Of a stretch of DNA of 64,000 nt, positions 25,065 through 33,252 are shown piece after piece (the stretch's first letter is position 1; each line of letters starts with the position of its first letter). Position numbers and translations under genes: made by a program. The notes under the pieces are model-generated. The model did not search any database and had not been told where the DNA came from. It saw only the letters and a program-made list of their open reading frames with translations. This stretch comes from CAVQBJ01 sp963724405 (lineage in GTDB: Bacteria; Actinomycetota; Thermoleophilia; Solirubrobacterales; Solirubrobacteraceae): positions 124,001 to 188,000 of the forward strand of contig CAVRUQ010000006.1 of NCBI GenBank assembly GCA_963724405.1, given 5' to 3'.

Positions 25065-26071
25065 GCGGCACGCCCACCACCGAGCCCGAGCCAACGGGCG
25101 AGCGCGCGCACGTCACCCGCTCGCGCGCCAACCCGGGCGGGATGGACGTGCTGAAGGTGCTCGGACCGGACGTGCGCCCGCTGCGCGAGCGCAAGCCGCC
25201 GTGGTTCAAGGTGCCACCTCCCGGCGGCACGCGCTACCGCGAGCTCGTCGATCTCATCCACGAGGAGAATCTGCACACCGTCTGCCAGGAGGCGGCCTGC
25301 CCGAACGTCGGCGAGTGCTGGGAGCGGGGCACGGCGACGTTCATGATCCTCGGCGACACCTGCACACGGCGGTGCGGATTCTGCAACGTGCGGACGGGCA
25401 AGCCGACGTGGAACGACCCGCTCGAGCCGGCGCGCGTCGCGCGCTCGATCGCCCGCATGGGACTGCGCCACGCGGTCATCACCTCCGTCGACCGCGACGA
25501 CCTGCCCGACAAGGGCGCCTCCGCCTTCGTCGGGGTGATCCGCCAGGTGCGTCGCCAGGCCCCGGGCTGCCAGATCGAGGTGCTCACGCCGGACTTCCAG
25601 GGTCAGGAGATGCCGCTGGCCAAGGTGATCGCCGAGCGCCCCGACGTGTTCAACCACAACGTCGAGACGGTGCCGCGCCTGTACCCCGTCGCGCGGCGGG
25701 GATCGCAGTTCGAGCGCTCGTGCCGCGTGCTCGCCAACGCGAAGGCGATGAGCGGCGGCGAGGTGGTGACGAAGTCGGGTCTGATGGTCGGGCTCGGCGA
25801 GCGCTTCGACGAGATGGTCGACACGTTCGCGGCGTTGCGCGACCACGGCGTGCAGGTGCTCACCGTCGGCCAGTACCTGCGCCCCTCCGAGCGCCATCTG
25901 CCGGTCGTTCGCTACTGGCACCCGGACGAGTTCAAGGCCCTCGAGGAGGCCGCCTACGACCTCGGGTTCGAGCATGTCGCCGCCGGCCCGCTCGTCCGCT
26001 CCAGCTACCACGCCGACCAGCACGTCCCCCAGGCCCGCCCCGGAGTCGGGCCGCTCGCCGCCGCGGGGTAG
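25061..26071 (+). CDS. lipA: Lipoyl synthase
   Basis: A 336-residue radical SAM enzyme that inserts two sulfurs into octanoyl-lysine. The auxiliary cluster cysteines are C75, C80 and C86 (CQEAACPNVGEC); the radical SAM CxxxCxxC is C101-C105-C108 (TCTRRCGFCNV). ITSVDRDDLPDKGA, VLTPDFQG, FNHNVETVPRLY, TKSGLMVGLGE and the C-terminal RSSYHAD (with the conserved Ser of the auxiliary cluster) are all present. It is coupled to lipB through ATGA. All catalytic residues are intact. Confidence 0.96.
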   Translation: MSGTPTTEPEPTGERAHVTRSRANPGGMDVLKVLGPDVRPLRERKPPWFKVPPPGGTRYRELVDLIHEENLHTVCQEAACPNVGECWERGTATFMILGDTCTRRCGFCNVRTGKPTWNDPLEPARVARSIARMGLRHAVITSVDRDDLPDKGASAFVGVIRQVRRQAPGCQIEVLTPDFQGQEMPLAKVIAERPDVFNHNVETVPRLYPVARRGSQFERSCRVLANAKAMSGGEVVTKSGLMVGLGERFDEMVDTFAALRDHGVQVLTVGQYLRPSERHLPVVRYWHPDEFKALEEAAYDLGFEHVAAGPLVRSSYHADQHVPQARPGVGPLAAAG

Positions 26072-26112
26072 GCGGCCACGCTGCCGTCGCAGCGGCAAGC
26101 GCTGCGCGTCCG

Positions 26113-26898
26113 ATGTTCCCGGTCACCGACAACCTCCGGCTCAACCGCTTCCCGATCGTCACCGTCGGGCTGATCGTCGCGAACGTGCTCGCGTACCTGC
26201 TCGCCGTGCGGCACGGCGGGAGCCTGCTCGGCGGGCCGTCGACAGCCACGCTCATGCACCTGGCCGCGATCCCGCGAGCGCTCACCCATCCCGGCGAGCA
26301 CTGCGCGGTCACGCTCGGCGGTCACGCGGCGGCCTGCTCGGCCGGCATCGACGCGCGCGGGACGCTGCCCACCTGGCTGACGCCGTTCAGCTCGATGTTC
26401 CTGCACTCGAACGCGCTGCACCTGGCCGGCAACATGCTCTTCCTGGCCATTTTCGGGCCGACGGTCGAGGACTCCCTCGGACGCGTCCGCTACGCCGCCT
26501 TCTACCTCGCCGGCGGTCTCGTCGCGCTCGGCCTGCAGGTCGCGATCGATCCCGACCTGGCCGCCCCGACGCTCGGCGCGTCCGGGGCGATCGCCGCCGT
26601 TCTGGGCGGCTACATCCTGCTGTATCCGCGGGCCCGGGTGTTCACGATCTCGCTCATCGTCCTGTTCTTCACGATCATCGAGCTGCCGGCGATCCTGCTG
26701 CTCGCGCTGTGGGGCGCCGAGCAGGTCTACTTCGCCGCGGCCGGCCTCACCGATCCCGTCGTGCGCGGCGGGGCGGTGGCCTACTTCGCCTACGTCGGCG
26801 GGTTCCTGTTCGGCCTCGCCGCCATCGGCCGGCTCGTGACCGAGCGCAAGGTCGTTCCGGCCGCGTCCGGCGGCGCCGGGCGCCAGACGCTCGCGTGA
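26113..26898 (+). CDS. Rhomboid-family membrane protein lacking the catalytic His
   Basis: A 261-residue rhomboid with about seven membrane segments. The family landmarks are present: the H103-x3-N107 oxyanion motif in ALHLAGNMLF and the nucleophile S157 in TLGASGAI. The second catalytic residue, the His of the usual AHxGGF motif in the last helix, is Tyr227 (FAYVGGFLFG). An active rhomboid needs a Ser-His dyad, so this copy is predicted to be a pseudoprotease that binds rather than cuts membrane proteins, unless Tyr can substitute. A loop with two Cys (EHCAVTLGGHAAACS) follows helix 1. It lies 42 nt after lipA and is probably co-transcribed. Confidence 0.85.
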   Translation: MFPVTDNLRLNRFPIVTVGLIVANVLAYLLAVRHGGSLLGGPSTATLMHLAAIPRALTHPGEHCAVTLGGHAAACSAGIDARGTLPTWLTPFSSMFLHSNALHLAGNMLFLAIFGPTVEDSLGRVRYAAFYLAGGLVALGLQVAIDPDLAAPTLGASGAIAAVLGGYILLYPRARVFTISLIVLFFTIIELPAILLLALWGAEQVYFAAAGLTDPVVRGGAVAYFAYVGGFLFGLAAIGRLVTERKVVPAASGGAGRQTLA

Positions 26899-26960
26899 GC
26901 CGGCCCGGGACGCCGCGCCTGCGCCGCCACGACGGCCGCCCGCCGGGTCATGATGGGTCG

Positions 26961-27140
26961 ATGTTCGCCCGCACCCTCGTGCTCGTGCTGGTGTTGGTGT
27001 TCATCGTGGGCTTCGGGTACCTGACGCTGAGCGCGATCGTGAGCGGGGGCTTCGACGTGCTCACGGCGATCTCGCTGCTCGTGCTCGCGCTGTTCATCTT
27101 CGGCGCCGTCGGCGCGCTCCTGCGACCACCGTCGGAGTGA
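26961..27140 (+). CDS. Small two-helix membrane protein
   Basis: A 59-residue protein almost entirely hydrophobic: segment 1 is TLVLVLVLVFIVGFGYLTL, segment 2 is about residues 34-53, and the tail is RPPSE. It is not recognised by name. Its stop overlaps the GTG start of the carboxypeptidase gene by 3 nt, so the two are translationally coupled, which supports a real gene and possibly a role near PBP activity in the membrane. Confidence 0.6.
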   Translation: MFARTLVLVLVLVFIVGFGYLTLSAIVSGGFDVLTAISLLVLALFIFGAVGALLRPPSE

Positions 27141-28168
27141 CGCACACCCCGCTCATCCACCCCCGCTCGCGCCGCTCGCGCGAGCGGGACCGCCGGCGGC
27201 GGCGGCTGCGCCGCCAACGGGCGGGCGCGGCGACGTGCGCGCTGCTCGCGCTGCTCGTCGCCGGGCTGACCGCCCGGTCGGTGATGTCGGCCGGACCGCG
27301 GCGGCCCGTGGCGAGGCCGCCCGCCGCCGCGGTGCGCGCGCCGCGACCGACCCGCTCGCAGCTCGGTCTGCCGCTCGGGACCCCGCCGCTGCACCTGACG
27401 AGGGCCGGCGCTCCGCGCCTCGGCGTCGGCCTCGCCGTACCACCCCGGGGCGGCGTGCTCGTCGACCTCGACAGCGGCCGGATCCTGTGGTCGCACGACC
27501 CCCGGAGGCGGATGCCGATCGCGAGTCTCACGAAGATGATGACCGCGCTGCTCGTCGTCGAGCACACCACGCCACAGGCGCACGTGCTCGTGACCCGCGA
27601 GGCGATCGACCAGCAGGGCTCGAAGGTGGGGCTCCTCCCGCTCGGCCGACGCGTGCCGGTGCGGGCGCTGCTCGCCGGCCTGCTGCTGCCCTCGGGCAAC
27701 GATGCGGCGGTCGCGCTGGCCCAGCACGTCGCCGGCTCAACCTCACGCTTCGTGGCGCTGATGAACGAGCGGGCGGCCGCCCTCGGCATGGCTTGCACGC
27801 GATACGCCTTCCCGAGCGGATTCGTCGATACCGACAACTACTCGTGCGCCGACGACCTCGCCGAGCTCGCGAGCGTCGACATCGCCCAGCCGCGGATCGA
27901 GGAGCTGTCCCGTCAGGCCGCGGTGGCCGTGCCGTTCCCGATCAAGGGCGGGAAGCTGTTCGTGACCAACAACAACCCGCTCGTCCTGGCGCACTATCCG
28001 GGGATCACCGGCCTGAAGACCGGCTGGACGGTCGCCGCCGGCGAGTGCCTCGTCGCCACCGCTCAGCGCGCAGGCGTGCGTCTCGCCGTCGTGCTGCTGC
28101 ACTCGCCCAATCCCGCCGCGCAGGCCCGCGCGCTGCTCGACGCCGGATTCGCCGCGCTGCACGCGTAG
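27137..28168 (+). CDS. D-alanyl-D-alanine carboxypeptidase (S11, PBP5-like)
   Basis: A 343-residue peptidoglycan enzyme that trims the terminal D-Ala of stem peptides outside the membrane. A very basic N-terminus (SRERDRRRRRLRR) precedes a signal-anchor (AATCALLALLVAGLTA). The three penicillin-binding motifs are intact: S-x-x-K in IASLTKMMTAL, SGN in LPSGNDAAVAL, and KTG in GLKTGWTVAAGECL. No C-terminal amphipathic anchor of the E. coli PBP5 type is seen, so attachment is through the N-terminus. GTG 27137 overlaps the preceding small membrane protein. Confidence 0.9.
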   Translation: MTHTPLIHPRSRRSRERDRRRRRLRRQRAGAATCALLALLVAGLTARSVMSAGPRRPVARPPAAAVRAPRPTRSQLGLPLGTPPLHLTRAGAPRLGVGLAVPPRGGVLVDLDSGRILWSHDPRRRMPIASLTKMMTALLVVEHTTPQAHVLVTREAIDQQGSKVGLLPLGRRVPVRALLAGLLLPSGNDAAVALAQHVAGSTSRFVALMNERAAALGMACTRYAFPSGFVDTDNYSCADDLAELASVDIAQPRIEELSRQAAVAVPFPIKGGKLFVTNNNPLVLAHYPGITGLKTGWTVAAGECLVATAQRAGVRLAVVLLHSPNPAAQARALLDAGFAALHA

Positions 28169-28309
28169 CGGGGGCGGTGGGGGCGACTCGGGCGCGCGGG
28201 CCTCGGCGGGGCGAACGGCGGTGGCGGCTCGGCCCGCGACGCGCGCGTGTGGCCGGGTCGGGGCGCGGGGAGCGACACGGCCCGCGGGCCTCGCGGGCCT
28301 CGGCGGGGG

Positions 28310-28358
28310 GAAGTTTGATCGATCTTCTCTCATGGTGGAAGAAGATCGACCAAACTTC
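28310..28358. repeat. 19-bp hairpin between low-complexity blocks
   Basis: Arms 28310-28328 and 28340-28358 pair at 18 of 19 positions (mismatch A28318/C28350) around an 11-nt loop containing CATGG. Each arm contains GATCTTCT or its complement. It is much more AT-rich than its flanks, and no U tract follows. Confidence 0.85.
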
Positions 28359-28425
28359 GGCGCCGACCCCGGCGAGCAGCCCCGAACCTCGGCAGAACGG
28401 CCCCGCCCGAACGGCGGCCCCGACC

Positions 28426-28606
28426 GAACGGCCCCAACCCACCCGAGAACACCCGGTCACCGAACGGCCCCGGCCCCCGGCCCGAACGGCCCCAACCCCA
28501 CCCGAGAACGCCCGGTCCCCGAACGGCCGCGGCCCCGGGCGAACGGCCCCAACCCCACCCGAGAACGCCCGGTCACCGAACGGCCCCGGCCCGCGGCCGA
28601 ACGGCC
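28426..28606. repeat. ~58-bp tandem repeat, three copies plus a partial one
   Basis: Units begin with GAACGGCCCCAACCC at 28426, 28484 and 28541, and a partial unit begins at 28599. Each unit also contains a second GAACGGCC half-way and a conserved GAGAACGCCCGGTC-like segment. The periods are 58, 57 and 58 nt. Non-coding. Confidence 0.85.
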
Positions 28607-28739
28607 ACCCGACCCGCGCCCGCGCGGCCGCGACGGTCGCCGAAACGCTCACCCCATGGCAACCTGGGCGCGGCCACTTGAGCCGAGGAGTAGCGTTTCT
28701 CACATATCGACTGGCTAGTCAGCCAAGAAGGGAGGGACG

Positions 28740-29990
28740 GTGGATCTCGACGACACCCCCGACCAGGCCGCCTACCGTGCGCGGGTGCGCGGGTGGCTTG
28801 AGGAGCACCGCGCCCACGCGCCGGTCCTCGACGGACCCGACGCGCTCGAGGAGCAGGAGGCGATCGCGGCGCGGCGCGCCTGGCAGCGTGAGCTCGCCGA
28901 GGGCGGCCTCGCCGGCGTCACCTGGCCCGTTGAGTACGGCGGCCAGGGGCTCGGCCCGATCGACCAGGTGATCGTCAACCAGGAGATCGGCCGCGCCGGC
29001 GTGCCCGGGATCCTCGACGTGATCGGGATCGGGATGCTCGGCCCGACGATCATCGCCCACGGCACCGAGGAGCAGAAGGTCCGTTATCTCGGGCCGATGC
29101 TCCACGGCGACGAGGTGTGGTGCCAGCTGTTCTCCGAGCCGGCCGCCGGCTCGGACCTCGCGGCCGTGCAGACGCGCGCACGCCAGCTCGACGACGGCAG
29201 CTGGCGCATCTCCGGCCAGAAGGTCTGGACGACGAATGCGCAGTTCGCCTCCTACGGCCTGCTGCTCGCCCGCACCGACCCCGATGTGGCCAAGCACAAG
29301 GGGATGACGATGTTCATCGTGCCGATGGACGGCGAGGGGGTCACGGTGCGCGGCCTGCGCCAGATCTCCGGCGAGGCGGAGTTCAACGAGGTCTTCTTCG
29401 ACGACGTCGCCATCTCCGCCGACTCGGTCGTCGGGCCGGTCGGCGGCGGCTGGGGCACGGCGCTGACCACGCTGATGTTCGAGCGCGTCACGATCGGGCT
29501 CGGCAGCCAGGGGCTCGGCTACAGCTCGGACCGCTTCGCGCGGGCGATCGCGGCCGACGACCATGCCCGCCGCGACCCGAGCGTCCGCCGGGAGCTGGGC
29601 GAGATCGCGGCCGATCTGCTCGCGGTGCGCTTCACCGGGTACCGGACGTTGACCGCCCTGCAGCAGGGTCAGATCCCCGGCCCCGAGGCCGGCCTGGCCA
29701 AGGTGACGATCGTCAGCGCCGCGATCCGCGCCGGCGACCTGATCGCCGACGTGCTCGGCCCGGACGCCCTCGACGACGCCAATCCGTGGGCGTACATGAT
29801 CTCGTTCCTGCCCGGCCTGAAGTCGGCGGGAGGCACCGAGGAGATCCTGCGCAACACGATCGGCGAGCGGGTGCTCGGGCTGCCGGCGGAGCCGCGACTG
29901 GACAAGGGCGTGCCGTTCTCCGAGCTGCGCGCCGTCAGCGACGGCTCCGCGTCGGCCCCGACGGGCGCGACCGAAGGAGGACGGCGATGA
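28740..29990 (+). CDS. Acyl-CoA dehydrogenase (first of a pair)
   Basis: A 416-residue flavoenzyme that introduces the alpha,beta double bond into an acyl-CoA. Family segments are TWPVEYGGQGLGPIDQVIVN, QLFSEPAAGSDLAAVQTRA (FAD/substrate loop), SGQKVWTTNAQFASYGLLLAR, FNEVFFDDVAI, and the C-terminal FLPGLKSAGGTEEILRNTIGERVLGLP. The length and style match the longer FadE-type enzymes used for bulky or branched substrates. A strong GGGAGGG site precedes GTG 28740. It overlaps the next ACAD as ATGA; such coupled pairs often form alpha2beta2 heterotetramers (known for steroid-degrading ACADs). Confidence 0.88.
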   Translation: MDLDDTPDQAAYRARVRGWLEEHRAHAPVLDGPDALEEQEAIAARRAWQRELAEGGLAGVTWPVEYGGQGLGPIDQVIVNQEIGRAGVPGILDVIGIGMLGPTIIAHGTEEQKVRYLGPMLHGDEVWCQLFSEPAAGSDLAAVQTRARQLDDGSWRISGQKVWTTNAQFASYGLLLARTDPDVAKHKGMTMFIVPMDGEGVTVRGLRQISGEAEFNEVFFDDVAISADSVVGPVGGGWGTALTTLMFERVTIGLGSQGLGYSSDRFARAIAADDHARRDPSVRRELGEIAADLLAVRFTGYRTLTALQQGQIPGPEAGLAKVTIVSAAIRAGDLIADVLGPDALDDANPWAYMISFLPGLKSAGGTEEILRNTIGERVLGLPAEPRLDKGVPFSELRAVSDGSASAPTGATEGGRR

Positions 29991-31123
29991 ACCTCGCGCT
30001 CTCAGACGAACAGGTCCTCCTGCGCGAGGCCGCCCGCGGAACGCTGTCGCGGGTGAAGACGCTCGAGGCCGCCCGCGAGGCGCTCGACGGCGGCGCGCTT
30101 CCCGACCTGTGGCCGGCGGCCGTGGAGGCCGGCTGGCCCGGCCTGCTCATCGACGAGGAGCATGGCGGGGCGGCGCTGGACGCGTTCGACGCGATGCTCG
30201 TCCTCGGCGAGACCGGCCGGGTGCTCGCCGGCGTGCCGCTGCTCGGCCACCTGCCGGCGACGTACCTGCTCGATGCGGCCGGGGCGGATGACCTGCCCGC
30301 CCTGGCGAGTGGCGAGCGCCGGGCGGCATACCTTGCCGCTCGCCCGCCGAGCGACCTGGAACCCGACTGGACGGTGGACCCCGAGCGCGGCAGCGCGCGC
30401 GCCCCGGCGCCGACCGCCCGCGTGTCGGGAGCGACCGCGACGGTGAGCGGCAGGCTGCACTGGGTGCCCGACGCGCCCGGATCCGACGTGCTCGTCGGCG
30501 TCGCGATCGGCGAGGACGGGGCGCCGGTGGGCGTCGCCATCGACGCCGATCAGCCCGGGGTCACGATCGCCGACGTGCGCCGGTATGACGCGACGCGATC
30601 GCTCGGGCAGGTGACGCTCGAGGAGGCCACCGCGACCGTCCTCGCGCTCGATGAGGAGGAGCTCGCCGCCGCGTGGTACCTCGCGCAGGCGCTCATCGCG
30701 GCCGAGTCGATCGGCAGCGTCGAGACCGCGCTCGAGGTGTCGGTCGCCTACGCGAAGGACCGCCACACGTTCGGCCGGCCGATCGGCTCCTATCAGGCGA
30801 TCAAGCACGGCCTCACCGAGGTGCTCCGTCGCATGGAGAACGCGCGATCGCTCTGTTACTACGCCGGCTGGGCCCGCAGCGGGGCGCCGGCCGAGTTCCC
30901 GCTCGCGGCCAGCGCTGCGCGCAGCGCCGCCGGGCACGCGCTCGACTTCGCCGCCCGCGAGATGATCTCGGTGCACGGCGGCATCGGCGCGACCTGGGAG
31001 CACGACGCACCGCTGTTCTTCCGTCGCGCCCAGCTCTCGCGCCGGCTGCTCGGCGGGACCGAGGACGCCACCGATCGGGTCGCCGGCGAGCTTCTGCGGG
31101 AGGCCGCGGCCGCGCCGGCCTAG
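29987..31123 (+). CDS. Acyl-CoA dehydrogenase (second of a pair)
   Basis: A 378-residue acyl-CoA dehydrogenase subunit: N-terminal helical domain (LSDEQVLLREAARGTLSR, WPGLLIDEEHGGAAL), a weakly conserved middle beta domain (region 120-220 is rich in Ala/Pro and lacks the classic SEPxAGSD loop), and a normal C-terminal FAD domain (AKDRHTFGRPIGSYQAIKHGL, ISVHGGIGATWEHDAPLFFRR). The lost middle motif suggests a non-catalytic or structural partner of the first subunit, as in heterotetrameric ACADs (inference). A GGAGG lies 6 nt before ATG 29987, which overlaps the first gene's stop. Confidence 0.85.
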   Translation: MNLALSDEQVLLREAARGTLSRVKTLEAAREALDGGALPDLWPAAVEAGWPGLLIDEEHGGAALDAFDAMLVLGETGRVLAGVPLLGHLPATYLLDAAGADDLPALASGERRAAYLAARPPSDLEPDWTVDPERGSARAPAPTARVSGATATVSGRLHWVPDAPGSDVLVGVAIGEDGAPVGVAIDADQPGVTIADVRRYDATRSLGQVTLEEATATVLALDEEELAAAWYLAQALIAAESIGSVETALEVSVAYAKDRHTFGRPIGSYQAIKHGLTEVLRRMENARSLCYYAGWARSGAPAEFPLAASAARSAAGHALDFAAREMISVHGGIGATWEHDAPLFFRRAQLSRRLLGGTEDATDRVAGELLREAAAAPA

Positions 31124-31187
31124 GGTGCCTCGGCGTCGCGCGGCGCGCGCCGGATCGAGGCTTGCTCACGTCAGGGTCGCGCCGCGC

Positions 31188-32135
31188 TCAGCGGTGCGAC
31201 CCACCGGACCCGCTGCGTGCGCGCCGGGTCGACCTCGCGCGCGACCGGGTCGCCGAGGAGGAGGCGGTCGCCGCGGCCTGTGCCTCGAGCGCGGCGAGCA
31301 CCGGCGCGCCGTAGGCGGCGTGGACGGCGTCGACGAGCCCCTGGTCGAGCCCGCAGTTGATGCAGAAGCCGTGCTGCGACCACCCGATCGCCCGCGCGAG
31401 GACCTGGTCGGCGTACGTGACGCCGTACGCATCGTGACCGTAGTAGTCGTAGGCCGCGTTCCACGCCGTCCCGTCGAGCGACATCGTGGCCCCGTCGGAG
31501 TACAGCAGCCAGCTGGCCGCCATGATCGAGTCGAAGTCGTCGTAGATCGACGGATGCGTCGCCGTCTCGTGCCCGTAGCCGCTCGGGCGGGCGGCGTAGC
31601 GATACGCGCCGCGGACGAGCGCCCAGGTGGTGATCGGACCGTTGCTCACGTTGAACTGCATCGGGCCGCCGCAGCAGCCGGCGAAGTTGAGCCCGTGGTA
31701 GGTGGTCGGCGCGGTCGAGAAATCGGTCTCCTGCTTGTGGATCGACGCGAGCAGCAGCCAGTTCACGCCGAACGTCGAAGAGGCCCGCTCGTAGATCGGA
31801 TAGAAGCGCGCCTCCCAGCTCGCGGGCACGTGGCTGCTCGCGTCGAGGCCGAGCGCGAGGGCCGGCCCGGCGAGCGAGGGCCGGGCGACGATCGCGGCCG
31901 CCGGGTCGGCCGTCGCGGTCGACTCGGCGGCGGCGGGGATCGGGGTGCTCGCCACGACCACGATCGGCGGCGGGGCCGGGAGGTTCGCCGCGAGCGACCG
32001 CCACCCCCCGGTGAGGACGATCGCGAGCAGCACGACACCGACGAGGCAGGTCGAGACCGCGGCGATGAGCGCGCCCCGCTCGGCGTGCGGCGCAGGCGGC
32101 GGCGCCGCGGTGATCGAGGGCTGGGTCGAGGTCAT
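31188..32135 (-). CDS. Membrane-anchored lytic transglycosylase-like protein
   Basis: A 315-residue protein with a short cytoplasmic N-terminus, one transmembrane segment (GALIAAVSTCLVGVVLLAIVL) and an extracellular lysozyme-like domain. The catalytic-Glu region of SLT-type domains is visible as WLLLASIHKQETDFS, followed by GPMQFNVSNGPITTWAL. Four Cys (AGCCGGP, FCINCG) may form disulfides. The C-terminal ~25 residues are Ser/Arg-rich. ATG 32135 is used because the encoded segment starts directly ahead of the membrane anchor. It probably cleaves peptidoglycan glycan strands. It is divergent from the aldo/keto reductase. Confidence 0.75.
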   Translation of the reverse strand: MTSTQPSITAAPPPAPHAERGALIAAVSTCLVGVVLLAIVLTGGWRSLAANLPAPPPIVVVASTPIPAAAESTATADPAAAIVARPSLAGPALALGLDASSHVPASWEARFYPIYERASSTFGVNWLLLASIHKQETDFSTAPTTYHGLNFAGCCGGPMQFNVSNGPITTWALVRGAYRYAARPSGYGHETATHPSIYDDFDSIMAASWLLYSDGATMSLDGTAWNAAYDYYGHDAYGVTYADQVLARAIGWSQHGFCINCGLDQGLVDAVHAAYGAPVLAALEAQAAATASSSATRSRARSTRRARSGSGGSHR

Positions 32136-32259
32136 GAGGACGCGTCGTGATAACACGGACGGATAACAGGAGACTAATCGGCCGCGGAGCCGACGACCTG
32201 CAGCGAGCGGACGGCGACCGGCCCGTCCGCCACCGAGACCACGAAATCGGGAGGACCGC

Positions 32260-33243
32260 ATGGAATACGTCAACCTCGGCGCCACGGGCCTGCGCGTGTC
32301 GCGCGTGTGCCTCGGCATGATGAGCTTCGGAAACGACAGCGATCGGCCCTGGGTGCTCGACGAGGGCGCCGCCGAGCCGATCGTGCGCACGGCGGTCGAG
32401 GGCGGCATCATCTTCTTCGACACCGCCGACACCTATTCCAAGGGGGCGAGCGAGGTCGCCACCGGGAGGCTGCTGCGGACGCTGTTCGGCGGGCGCGAGG
32501 AGTACGTCCTCGCGACCAAGGTCTTCATGCCGATGACACCGGGGGAGAACGGGGGCGGGCTGTCGCGCAAGCACATCCTCGCGGCGATCGACGCCTCCCT
32601 GTCACGCCTGGAGGTCGACTATGTCGACCTGTACCAGATCCACCGCTGGGACAACCGAACGCCGATCGAGGAGACGATGGAGGCGCTGCATGACGTCGTC
32701 CGCGCCGGCAAGGCCCGCTACATCGGCGCGAGCAGCATGTTCGCGTGGCAGTTCGCGAAGGCGCAGGCGGTCGCGGATCGTCGCGGCTTCACCCGGTTCG
32801 TGTCGATGCAGAACCACTACAACCTCATCTACCGCGAGGAGGAACGCGAGATGATCCCGCAGTGCATCGACATGGGCGTCGGGGTCATCCCCTGGAGCCC
32901 GCTCGCCCGCGGCGTGCTCGCCGGCAACCGCACGCGCGCCGGCGAGCGTCGTACGACGCGGTCCGACAGCGACCAGTTCACGGACTACCTGTACAACCAG
33001 CCCACCGACTTCGATGTCGTCGAACGGGTGGCCGAGGTCGCGCAGGCGCGGGACGTGCCCCCCGCGCAGGTCGCGCTCGCGTGGCTGCTGCAGCGTCCCG
33101 GCGTCACCGCGCCGATCGTCGGCGCCACGAAGGTGTCGCACGTGACCGACGCGCTCACCGCCGAGACGCTCCGCCTGACCGAGGACGAGATGGCACGGCT
33201 GGAGGAGCCCTACGTCCCGCACCCGGTGCTCGGGCACGGATAG
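32260..33243 (+). CDS. Aldo/keto reductase
   Basis: A 327-residue NADPH-dependent TIM-barrel oxidoreductase. It starts MEYVNLGATGLRVSRVCLG; the catalytic tetrad appears as Asp and Tyr in FFDTADTYSKGASE, Lys in YVLATKVF, and His in LYQIHRWD. NADPH-binding segments are VIPWSPLARGVLAGN and GATKVSHVTDAL. The best guess is an AKR of the potassium-channel-beta-like/YakC type acting on aldehydes; the substrate is unknown. GGGAGGACCGC gives a clear ribosome site before the ATG. It stands alone between divergent and convergent neighbours. Confidence 0.9.
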   Translation: MEYVNLGATGLRVSRVCLGMMSFGNDSDRPWVLDEGAAEPIVRTAVEGGIIFFDTADTYSKGASEVATGRLLRTLFGGREEYVLATKVFMPMTPGENGGGLSRKHILAAIDASLSRLEVDYVDLYQIHRWDNRTPIEETMEALHDVVRAGKARYIGASSMFAWQFAKAQAVADRRGFTRFVSMQNHYNLIYREEEREMIPQCIDMGVGVIPWSPLARGVLAGNRTRAGERRTTRSDSDQFTDYLYNQPTDFDVVERVAEVAQARDVPPAQVALAWLLQRPGVTAPIVGATKVSHVTDALTAETLRLTEDEMARLEEPYVPHPVLGHG

Positions 33244-33252
33244 CGCGCGACG

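Larger units (their letters stand above)
28169..28739. other. 571-nt intergenic region rich in repeats
   Basis: It holds a G-rich low-complexity stretch (28169-28309), a 19-bp hairpin (28310-28358) and a ~58-bp tandem repeat (28426-28606). Open frames across it give only Arg/Pro/Gly-rich low-complexity text, so I do not call a gene. The last ~20 nt carry the AAGGGAGGGACG ribosome site of the next gene. Confidence 0.7.

Noticed and set aside
28221..28718. 165-codon Pro/Arg-rich frame in the repeat-rich spacer
   Set aside because: It covers the hairpin and the 58-bp repeats; the period is not a multiple of three (58, 57, 58), so the repeat is not under coding constraint.
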